A stretch of DNA of 59,863 nt from an uncultured Candidatus Saccharibacteria bacterium (GTDB taxonomy: Bacteria > Patescibacteriota > Saccharimonadia > Saccharimonadales > Saccharimonadaceae). The notes beneath the pieces were generated by a model, which was given only the letters and a program-made list of their open reading frames with translations, had not been told where the DNA came from and searched no databases. The translations under genes were made by a program, and so were the position numbers. The stretch lies in NCBI GenBank assembly GCA_947425245.1, contig CANDYU010000006.1, positions 1 to 59,863 on the forward strand, given 5' to 3'. This document shows, piece by piece, positions 53,131-59,863 of this stretch. Every line of letters begins with the position of its first letter. Position 1 is the stretch's first letter.

Positions 53131-54014
53131 TAGGCTACTCCTTTCGCATTTTTGGTTTTAGTGGTTTTCGAATTAGCTACTTTGGATTTCGCTACAACGG
53201 AGTGGCTCTTAGCTGAAGTAGTTGGAGTTTTCGCGTTCTTTGGGCTTTTTGTACTAGCGACCTGAGACTTGGACTTGCGTGTCTTTGTGGACTTGATTTT
53301 TTCGTCTTTGGTCTTTTTCTCTGCTGCTTTTTCTTGGCTATCTTCGATCATTTTGCCGTCCGAAATACGGATTTGGCGGTCGCAAAGAGCAGCTAGGTCA
53401 TCGTCGTGAGTAACAATAATAAGGGTAGCTCCTTTTTTCTTGTTGAAATCGAAGAGTAACTTAATAACCTTTTCGCCAGTAACTGAGTCGAGGTTACCGG
53501 TTGGTTCGTCAGCGAAGAGGATTTTGGGATTGTTGACAATAGCTCGAGCGATACAGACACGTTGTTTCTGACCACCAGACAAATCGTTGGCCTTGAACTT
53601 AGCACGGTCGGCCAGACCGACAGTCTTAAGGGCTTTTAGAGCGAGTTCGCGACGTTCCTTGCGTTTTTTGCCGGCAATCTTGAGCGGTAAAATTACATTT
53701 TCCAAAACCGAATCTTGAGGGTTCATGAAAAACTGCTGGAAGACGAAGCCGAAGCTACTATTACGGAGCTGGTTTAACTTGCGATTGCCAAGTTTCGTAG
53801 AGTCGATGCCATCAATTTTAATCGTGCCTTCAGTTGGTCGGTCGAGGAGAGCGATTAGATGCATAAGGGTAGATTTTCCGGAGCCAGATTTTCCAACGAT
53901 AGCGACAGATTCGCCTTTCATGATTTCTAAGTTAATCTTTTTTAGTGCAGTAAAAGCAGTGCGACGTTTGCCGTAAACTTTTACTAAATCTTTCACCTCA
54001 ATAACTGGTTTCAT
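53130..54014 (-). CDS. ABC transporter ATPase, MacB/LolD type, with low-complexity tail
   Basis: Walker A GKSGSGKST, Q-loop FQQFFM, signature LSGGQKQR and Walker B ILFADEPTGNLD are complete. The last 75 residues are a Lys/Ser/Thr/Ala-rich tail not found in standard LolD/MacB ATPases. I chose ATG 54014 (protein starts MKPVIEVKDLV) over 54053. Partner of the following permease. Confidence 0.93.
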   Translation of the reverse strand: MKPVIEVKDLVKVYGKRRTAFTALKKINLEIMKGESVAIVGKSGSGKSTLMHLIALLDRPTEGTIKIDGIDSTKLGNRKLNQLRNSSFGFVFQQFFMNPQDSVLENVILPLKIAGKKRKERRELALKALKTVGLADRAKFKANDLSGGQKQRVCIARAIVNNPKILFADEPTGNLDSVTGEKVIKLLFDFNKKKGATLIIVTHDDDLAALCDRQIRISDGKMIEDSQEKAAEKKTKDEKIKSTKTRKSKSQVASTKSPKNAKTPTTSAKSHSVVAKSKVANSKTTKTKNAKGVA

Positions 54015-54034
54015 AGATAGTATTGTATCATAGA

Positions 54035-55444
54035 TTATGATAAAAATTGCCAAATCTGTCCATGTGGGCTATCAAGTACAGTGAGATTATGCTCGGCAAG
54101 TTGATCGCGGAGCTGATCGGATTTTTGGTAGTCTTTTTCGGAGCGAGCAATTGCACGCTCTTCAAGAATGGGTAAGGCAAAATCTTGAGCGGCTTCGATA
54201 TCTGTGAAAAGATCAAGATCAAAAAGATCTTCTATACCCTGCCAGAAGTCAAGACTGACATGGTCGGCTTGGTCGATAATGGCAAAGGCGGCGGCGGAGT
54301 TTAGATCATCGTTAACGGCATACTTAACCTGTTCTAAACTTGTAGTAGGATCTTGAGAATTGGCTACTCCTGAATCTTTAGAGAATAATTGGGCCTGGTA
54401 GCAGGCGGCTAGGCGATTACGCCACTTCAAGCGGCGGATCTTGGCAGCTTCGAGATTGGCAAGACTGAAATCGCGTTCGGAACGATAGTGTCCCTGAAGA
54501 ACCCACATTTTAAAGTCGAGAGGCGAGAAGCCTTTTTGGGAAAGTTCGGCTAGTGTATAACCGTTGCCGAGGCTTTTGGAGATTTTTTGACCTTCACTAG
54601 TGAGATGATTGCAGTGGAGCCAGTATTTGGCGAGCTGGCGATCAAAAGCCGCTTCGCTTTGGGCGATTTCGTTAGTATGGTGGACTGGGATATGGTCAAT
54701 ACCGCCGGTATGGATATCGATAGTTTCGCCTAGTTCTGCATGGATGATGCTGGAACATTCAATGTGCCAGCCAGGATAGCCAGGACGGTCGAGATAATCC
54801 CATCGCATGGCATGCGTGTCACCGGGCTGGATGAACTTCCAAAGAGCAAAGTCAGAAGCGTGTCGTTTTTCGGTAGAAAACTCTACTCGAGCTCCAGCCT
54901 TAAGGCTCTCTAACTTGAGTCTAGCGAAATCTGGGTAAGCTGGAAATTTGCTAGTGTCGTAATAAATACCATCCCGAGTTTCATAGGTATACCCTTTGTC
55001 AGTGAGGACATTAATGAGCTTGATATCTTCAGCAATATAACCTGTAGCTTTCGCTAGCCGGTCGGGTGGAGTGAGGTGGAGAGATTCATAGCCAGAAAGA
55101 AACTCTTTGGTATAGTGTTCGGCAACCTCCCAGACAGAAAGTCCGGCTTGTTTAGCTCCTTTTTCCATCTTGTCCTCACCGTCGTCAGCGTCAGAGGTGA
55201 GATGACCGACATCTGTGAGATTAAGGATGCGGAAGGGGATATAACCGTTAGCTTTCAGTGTGCGGATGAGCAGGTCCCAATAGATGTAAGCGGTGAAATT
55301 GCCGATGTGGGGACTGCTATAAACGGTGGGCCCGCACGTATAGACCTTGACGCGTTGGGGGTAGAAGGGGCGAAAAACTTCTGTTTTACGAGATAAGGTG
55401 TTGTAGAGATGTAGTTTTAAGTAGCCTATAGGTTGTGTCGCCAT
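54035..55444 (-). CDS. cysS: Cysteinyl-tRNA synthetase
   Basis: 469 aa class I enzyme. TVYSSPHIGN (HIGH motif), zinc ligands in CGPTV, WHIECS and the GGIDHIPVHH segment, and KISKS (KMSKS). Starts next to the hydrolase stop, so it belongs to the DHH-hydrolase-cysS-ABC message. Confidence 0.97.
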   Translation of the reverse strand: MATQPIGYLKLHLYNTLSRKTEVFRPFYPQRVKVYTCGPTVYSSPHIGNFTAYIYWDLLIRTLKANGYIPFRILNLTDVGHLTSDADDGEDKMEKGAKQAGLSVWEVAEHYTKEFLSGYESLHLTPPDRLAKATGYIAEDIKLINVLTDKGYTYETRDGIYYDTSKFPAYPDFARLKLESLKAGARVEFSTEKRHASDFALWKFIQPGDTHAMRWDYLDRPGYPGWHIECSSIIHAELGETIDIHTGGIDHIPVHHTNEIAQSEAAFDRQLAKYWLHCNHLTSEGQKISKSLGNGYTLAELSQKGFSPLDFKMWVLQGHYRSERDFSLANLEAAKIRRLKWRNRLAACYQAQLFSKDSGVANSQDPTTSLEQVKYAVNDDLNSAAAFAIIDQADHVSLDFWQGIEDLFDLDLFTDIEAAQDFALPILEERAIARSEKDYQKSDQLRDQLAEHNLTVLDSPHGQIWQFLS

Positions 55445-56308
55445 TTAGTTTGATTCCCTTTCTTCGTGGAGGATGCGTTTTAGTTCGATGAGGATTTTGG
55501 TGCGTTTTTGAGATGAGACATCATGATGCCCCATGACACTAATAAAGCGAATGTGTTCTGGGTTAACCTCGGCTGCATGCTTAAGGTTAGAACGCATGAC
55601 AAGTGGGTCGAAGTGACCATGAATAATCAAGGTCGGAACTTTGAGGTTGGCGAAGGTTTGGAAATTGTGGTGGTTTAAGATAACTTGTTCCATAGAACGA
55701 CCAAAGGCTGGGGTTTTGATATATTTGCTACTAAAGCTACTGAAGCGTTGGATGAAATTAGCAATAACTTCCATGACTGGTTCATCGCGGGCGAGTCGGT
55801 GGAGAGAACTATAGGATTTCGTGTAAACCCGATCGGGAAGTTTAGCGAGCTCCTCAGACATCAGGACGGGTGGAGAAACTAGGATGAGGCCGACAAGATC
55901 AATAGATGGACGATAATCGGTAGCGTAGTGAGCGGCGATGAGTGAGCCCATTGAATGTCCAACTAAAACTACCGGGCCAGATATTTTGTATTTCTTCATG
56001 GATGCATCTAGAGCACTGTCGTAGTCGAGATAATCATAGTCGAGCCAGTTTGATTGTAAAGATTTACCGAACCCAAGCAAATCAAGAGCAATGAGTCTAA
56101 CATTCTTCAGGTCGCGATTTTTAGAGAAAGCATGAATAGTGGTTCGCCAAGTATCAGAAGTAGCGGAGATGCCGTGCAGGAATACGACGGTTAAGCGAGG
56201 TTTTTTAACCTTATTATCATAGGCGGCCTTAAGGAATATTGACATACGAAAAATCTGGTGCCAGAGTCGCGTGCGAAAGTTATACAGTTTATGAAAGGCA
56301 GCCGGCAT
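55445..56308 (-). CDS. Alpha/beta hydrolase
   Basis: 287 aa. VVFLHGISATSDTW (oxyanion loop), LDLLGFGKS, GHSMGS (nucleophile elbow, Ser about 118), IHGHFDPLV (acid) and VMGHHDVS (His). Substrate cannot be told. An internal ATG at residue 22 (MSIFLKAAYDN) might be the true start. 3 nt after the DHH gene stop. Confidence 0.85.
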   Translation of the reverse strand: MPAAFHKLYNFRTRLWHQIFRMSIFLKAAYDNKVKKPRLTVVFLHGISATSDTWRTTIHAFSKNRDLKNVRLIALDLLGFGKSLQSNWLDYDYLDYDSALDASMKKYKISGPVVLVGHSMGSLIAAHYATDYRPSIDLVGLILVSPPVLMSEELAKLPDRVYTKSYSSLHRLARDEPVMEVIANFIQRFSSFSSKYIKTPAFGRSMEQVILNHHNFQTFANLKVPTLIIHGHFDPLVMRSNLKHAAEVNPEHIRFISVMGHHDVSSQKRTKILIELKRILHEERESN

Positions 56309-56311
56309 ATT

Positions 56312-57322
56312 TTATTCCTTCGAGGAACCCTGTTCGAACTTATCGATAGTAGCTTGTTCAAGAATCCCGGGAAGGATCTTGACGAGATCGGCTACAACTT
56401 CATCATAGCTCATGTCGTAAGCACGGAAGCCAGCAGCAAATGGATGTCCACCGCCACCAAAGTATCCGGCAATTTGATCGGCAACTGGCTTACTGGTGCG
56501 GATTTTGCCAGTGATCTTGCCGTCTGGATAAGTTTTGACGGCAATGGCCACCTCAACTCCTTCGACAAGTCGCATTTCCTCAAGGATAAGAACATTTGGA
56601 TTATATTCGTCAGAATAGTGTTGGATATCCTCAAACGGAATATGAACGGTTGCTAGAATATTATCGAGAGAATAGTCAATGCGTTTAATCAAGTCGGCTT
56701 TATAGCTAAGAATACGAGGTGATTTCTTCATGAAGTCGCGACGTCGCTCTTCGAGTTTGGCGGGATTAGCACCTAAATCAATAAGATCTGCCATCATTCG
56801 CATAGTATCGGAAGTGACAGATGGACTAACTAGTCCTAAGGTGTCGGATGAGATGGCGGAATAAAGCGACTCAGCAGCGGCAGTATGGATTGGGAACTGG
56901 AGCTCAGTGGCGATTTTATAGATTAGTGAGGCACAGGCCGGTAATGGCTCGATGAAGCTTTCGTGTGGAAACTCGAGATCATCTTCGCTCTCATGGTGGT
57001 CTAAGACGAAGACCGGCTTGGAATATAAAGAATTACGAATCGCGGCGTCGTTTAGCAATTTCGAGAGCAGAATCGAAGCGGCAGTATCAACGATAATATA
57101 GCAGTCGGCTTTATAGTCAAAAGCATTACTAACACGTGACCAGTCAGGAAAATAATGGAGATAACGTGGAATGTCGACTGGACAATAGAGCGAATTGTTG
57201 CTGTTCGTCAAAATGTAGTCTAGGGCAATAGCACTACCTAATGAGTCGCCATCAGGATTCTCAGCCTGAATAATGCATGGGCATTGTTTGTCCTTAATAA
57301 ACTCCCGAAAACTATCATACAT
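56312..57322 (-). CDS. DHH-family phosphoesterase (NrnA-like)
   Basis: 336 aa. DGDSLGSAIAL (about 25-35), VDTA, DHHESEDD (the DHH motif) and the C-terminal DHHA1 motif GGGGHPFAAGF. Such enzymes degrade nanoRNA, pAp or cyclic dinucleotide products. TATAAT is 7 nt before the ATG (leaderless), making this the first gene of the run to the ABC permease. Confidence 0.92.
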   Translation of the reverse strand: MYDSFREFIKDKQCPCIIQAENPDGDSLGSAIALDYILTNSNNSLYCPVDIPRYLHYFPDWSRVSNAFDYKADCYIIVDTAASILLSKLLNDAAIRNSLYSKPVFVLDHHESEDDLEFPHESFIEPLPACASLIYKIATELQFPIHTAAAESLYSAISSDTLGLVSPSVTSDTMRMMADLIDLGANPAKLEERRRDFMKKSPRILSYKADLIKRIDYSLDNILATVHIPFEDIQHYSDEYNPNVLILEEMRLVEGVEVAIAVKTYPDGKITGKIRTSKPVADQIAGYFGGGGHPFAAGFRAYDMSYDEVVADLVKILPGILEQATIDKFEQGSSKE

Positions 57323-57330
57323 AATGTATA

Positions 57331-58059
57331 TTATACTACATTCTTGGATTTTGTCTTCTTTTGTGTACTGGAAACTTTAGGAGTTTTTCGGCGGGGAGTT
57401 TTCTTGCTAGGGGATTGATTAGGAAATGCACCGACCAAGCGGCGATTCAATTTTCCTTTCCCCATGAGGATTTCCCGAACCCGCTCGGAGATTTCATCAG
57501 TAGCATCGCGTTGAACAGTGCCAACTGTTACACGCACATCGACAATCAGCCACAAAGAAAGTGCAACATCACAAAGGAGGATTGTTAGCAAAATGACAGA
57601 AGCTAGATAGATAGCGAAGATCGGGAACGAATGGAAGAGACCGAAAAAGAAGGGCGTCGTAAACTTCACAATTAAGATACCAAGAACACCAAAACTAAAG
57701 GCTGCCTCGAGGCAGATGCGACCATTAAGATTAAAGGGCTTTTTCGAATAGTCCCACCAGCGAACACGGAAAACTTGTTCCATGACAAAACTGACAACAT
57801 ATTCAATGAGAGCACTGCCGACTACAGAAACGCAAAATATCACTAGTGGGCTATAGTCTGGACTAAGAAGGGCTGAGATTGTAAGGGCACCAACACCATA
57901 AATTGGGCAAATTGGACCGATAAGAAAACCTCGGTTGATGAGTTTTTTTCGTTGCAAGATACTAATTAGAACTTCCATAGCCCAACCGATGAAGGAGTAT
58001 ATTATAAATATAAGGAACCAAATAGCGATATCCTCAAGACTAAACATTGACTTCTCCAA
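57331..58059 (-). CDS. CmpB-like putative ABC-transporter type IV membrane protein
   Basis: 242 aa, five or six TM helices with YSFIGWAMEVLIS, NRGFLIGPICPIYGVGA, IEYVVSF and RWWDYSKKPFNLNGRICLE, the same layout as the 229-aa protein at 20899. The last 45 residues are basic and low-complexity (SKKTPRRKTPK). Function of the family unsettled. Overlaps the rmuC stop by 20 nt. Confidence 0.85.
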   Translation of the reverse strand: MEKSMFSLEDIAIWFLIFIIYSFIGWAMEVLISILQRKKLINRGFLIGPICPIYGVGALTISALLSPDYSPLVIFCVSVVGSALIEYVVSFVMEQVFRVRWWDYSKKPFNLNGRICLEAAFSFGVLGILIVKFTTPFFFGLFHSFPIFAIYLASVILLTILLCDVALSLWLIVDVRVTVGTVQRDATDEISERVREILMGKGKLNRRLVGAFPNQSPSKKTPRRKTPKVSSTQKKTKSKNVV

Positions 58060-59191
58060 TTAAATTGACACTTTCGGAGTCGGAAAGTGTTTCGACAGAC
58101 TTTAGTTTACGTTCGATTTGGCGAGAGGTCGTTTCGGCGTCGCCAATTTTATTGGCAGTTTCTTGAAGTTTTTTCTTGGTCGCAGCAAGTAGGTCGCCAA
58201 ATTTTGAGAACTGGGTTTTGACTGCACCCAGTGTCTGCCAAACTTCGGCAGAACGTTTTTCAATTGCTACAGTGCGGAAGCCCATAGTGAGACCGGAGAG
58301 GATGAGCGGGAGAGTTGAGGGAGAGGAGAGAACAACATTATGCTTCTGGCGGACCTGATCACTTAGTCCAGGAACGCGGAGAATCTCGGCATACAGACTC
58401 TCGGTCGGGATGAACATGATACCAAAGTCGGTAGTCTGGGGAGGGTCGAGGTATTTCGAGGAAATCTTTTTAGCCTGTTCTTTAACGTCTAGCGATAGAG
58501 CATGGCGAAACTCTTCGATTTGGTTCTTGTCACCACGGTCATAGGCGTCGAGCAATCGAGCATAATTTTCAATCGGGAACTTTGAGTCGATCGGTAAGTA
58601 GACTGCCTGGTCATGTTTACCTGGCATGCGAATAGCGAATTCGACACGGTCGTTGCTGCCGGTTTTAGTAATTGCATTTTCTTCGTATTGATCGCGAGCA
58701 AGACAGTCTTCGATTAGGTTGCCTAGCTGAACTTCACCATAGATACCACGCGTTTTGACACCTTCCATGACTTTTTTTAGATCGCCAACCCCGTGAGCGA
58801 GGTTTTTCATTTCGCCAAGACCTTGATAGACTTGAGTAAGTTGTCCAGAGATAGTCTTAAAGCTCTCATTAAAACGGCGATCGACGGATTTCTGGAGTTT
58901 TTCGTCGACTGTTAGACGCATTTCCTCGAGCCTTTTTGCATTATCATCTTGAAGGTCTCTCACACGAGTATCGAGAGTACGTTGGATACCTTGAAGATTA
59001 TCGGAGATTTCTTTGCGGTTATTGCGAAAGGCTTCTTCAACCTTCGGGGTTAAGCGATCCAATTCGCCTTCAATGCGAATTAGACGTTCTTCAAGACGAG
59101 AAAGGCCAATCGTGGAGGACGGTCGACGAAAAATCGAAGCAACCAAAAGCAGGATAATAATGATACACAAGATGACCAGGAGGATTTCCAT
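58040..59191 (-). CDS. rmuC: DNA recombination protein RmuC
   Basis: 383 aa. An N-terminal TM helix (about 3-22), a long coiled coil (about 30-130), then the RmuC nuclease-like domain with VEFAIRMPG, LPIDSKFP (with D and K of a PD-(D/E)XK-like site) and FIPTESLYAEIL. Limits inversions and recombination. TATAAT lies 6 nt before the ATG (leaderless). Confidence 0.94.
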   Translation of the reverse strand: MEILLVILCIIIILLLVASIFRRPSSTIGLSRLEERLIRIEGELDRLTPKVEEAFRNNRKEISDNLQGIQRTLDTRVRDLQDDNAKRLEEMRLTVDEKLQKSVDRRFNESFKTISGQLTQVYQGLGEMKNLAHGVGDLKKVMEGVKTRGIYGEVQLGNLIEDCLARDQYEENAITKTGSNDRVEFAIRMPGKHDQAVYLPIDSKFPIENYARLLDAYDRGDKNQIEEFRHALSLDVKEQAKKISSKYLDPPQTTDFGIMFIPTESLYAEILRVPGLSDQVRQKHNVVLSSPSTLPLILSGLTMGFRTVAIEKRSAEVWQTLGAVKTQFSKFGDLLAATKKKLQETANKIGDAETTSRQIERKLKSVETLSDSESVNLIGEVNV

Positions 59192-59293
59192 AAGCCTATT
59201 ATAACACTAAAAATATAAAAACCTTAAATGTTTAGCTTTACTAGATAGTAGTGACATGCTAAGATGTAGATATGGTTTCCCTGTTGAACGGGG

Positions 59294-59324
59294 TTGTGCG
59301 TCTTTATTCCGCTTATGCTAAAAT
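59294..59324 (+). promoter_or_regulatory. Possible promoter before the headless surface-protein segment
   Basis: TTGTGC (59294-59299) and an extended -10 TGCTAAAAT (TAAAAT at 59319-59324), 19-bp spacer. Transcription would begin inside the following inverted repeat. Confidence 0.35.
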
Positions 59325-59831
59325 CGCCCCTTCAAAATTAAATTAATTTTGAAGGGGAAGATAAACAGTACCCTTAACAACAATGACAATAATGGGTCAT
59401 TCTTTCAGCTTTTGAAGTGGTATGGGCTGACATCATCAGTTACTGGTAATGGTACTGGGGTTAATACTGGGAACTATGGTCTTAGTGTGGACTTCAACGG
59501 TAATGCACTTTCTGGTGGACAGATCTATACGGCTTCTGGTCAGGTGACTGGTGCGGGAACCGGAACTGGATTTACAGCTGCTGAGAATGCTTTGGTAAAC
59601 GGTAAGAGTTACAATATTGCAGGAGCTCCACTTCACTTCGTCCGTAGCGGATTTATAGATATTAACCGTGGCACACTGTGGCGATTTGGAGAAAGTCTAT
59701 ACGCACAAACCGGTACCAATTATGATCCTAAAGCCAGCTATTATCTATACATTCACGAGCTTCATCTAGTCGTCACTTCAGAATACAGTAATCACTGGCG
59801 TGCTTACTCCATCCGTTGTCTGGCGTACTAG
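59322..59831 (+). pseudogene. Headless C-terminal FISUMP/C-type-lectin-like segment
   Basis: The frame is open from just after a TAA (59319-59321) but has no ATG or GTG; the first possible start is TTG 59349 inside the hairpin, without a Shine-Dalgarno. The translation resembles the last third of Fibrobacter-major-paralogous-domain proteins: NNGSFFQLLKWYGLTS, then GNALSGGQ, LHFVRSGFIDI, and a variable-looking end with YYLYIHE and the closing SIRCLAY. Those proteins are secreted and much longer, with an N-terminal signal. So this is a gene end without its front: a silent cassette, a recombination product or a pseudogene. Confidence 0.55.
59327..59357. repeat. Perfect 13-bp inverted repeat
   Basis: CCCCTTCAAAATT (59327-59339) and AATTTTGAAGGGG (59345-59357) with a 5-nt loop. 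It sits exactly where the recognisable surface-protein reading begins. It may be a recombination site, a terminator-like hairpin, or a 5' RNA hairpin. Confidence 0.65.
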
Positions 59832-59863
59832 GTTAGATAAGAGTATGAGCATCGGAAATTGTC

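Noticed and set aside
1-59863. CRISPR arrays, reverse transcriptase, IS transposases
   Set aside because: No regularly spaced repeats, cas genes, RT motifs or transposase genes were seen.

Overview
The window reads as a chromosome segment of a Candidate Phyla Radiation bacterium, most likely a Saccharibacteria (TM7)-like epibiont. The grounds are: the standard genetic code (TGA is a stop); very compact single-function operons; a rpsB-tsf-frr-uppS-rseP-proS cluster missing the pyrH, cdsA and dxr genes usually found there; a short ProRS; salvage genes (tdk, tmk) and a membrane-anchored or secreted HNH nuclease; and many genes whose -10 box lies only 6-10 nt before the start codon, implying leaderless mRNAs. 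The lineage is inferred from gene content, not from a search.

Bases 1 to about 15,830 are an integrated mobile element. It carries small unknown genes; a GHKL ATPase-nuclease gene with a one-base frameshift; a divergent HaeIII-type restriction-modification operon (C5 methyltransferase, endonuclease, two-TM protein); a terminase-like HTH protein; a large RecQ-type helicase with a small membrane protein; a toprim primase-ATPase; a catalytic-domain-less recombinase fragment; and a large serine recombinase, also frameshifted, whose last codons run into the 3' end of a tRNA-Ala(GGC) gene. That tRNA marks the right end of the element. Between the helicase and a divergent unknown gene lies the most unusual sequence here: back-to-back promoters whose -35 boxes form a dyad, and a leader of about 185 nt built from interleaved perfect inverted repeats that can form competing structures, one with a U-tract and one covering the Shine-Dalgarno (SD) site.

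Bases 15,900 to 37,000 are mostly envelope and metabolic genes: a 1040-residue secreted protein and its membrane partner, an SDR reductase, a CmpB-like membrane protein with a GT2 synthase, CYTH, HNH nuclease, dTMP kinase, beta-lactamase-like and CapA-like proteins, a Na/Ca exchanger, a sortase, UppP, MurJ, SerRS, a DUF2207 protein and LDH. UppP, MurJ and UppS handle the lipid carrier for the wall; sortase, the secreted protein and the beta-lactamase-like enzyme act on the cell surface.

Bases 37,000 to 59,200 hold translation and housekeeping genes: thymidine kinase, LysRS, GreA, ProRS, two membrane proteases, UppS, RRF, EF-Ts, S2, L31 type B, an unlisted 59-residue small gene, a UvrD-nuclease helicase, a TrmA/RlmD-type methyltransferase, a MacB-like ABC pair, CysRS, a hydrolase, a DHH phosphoesterase, a second CmpB-like protein and RmuC.

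The last 500 bases hold a headless C-terminal piece of a FISUMP/C-type-lectin-like surface protein, preceded by a promoter-like sequence and a perfect 13-bp hairpin. It looks like a silent or recombining surface cassette.
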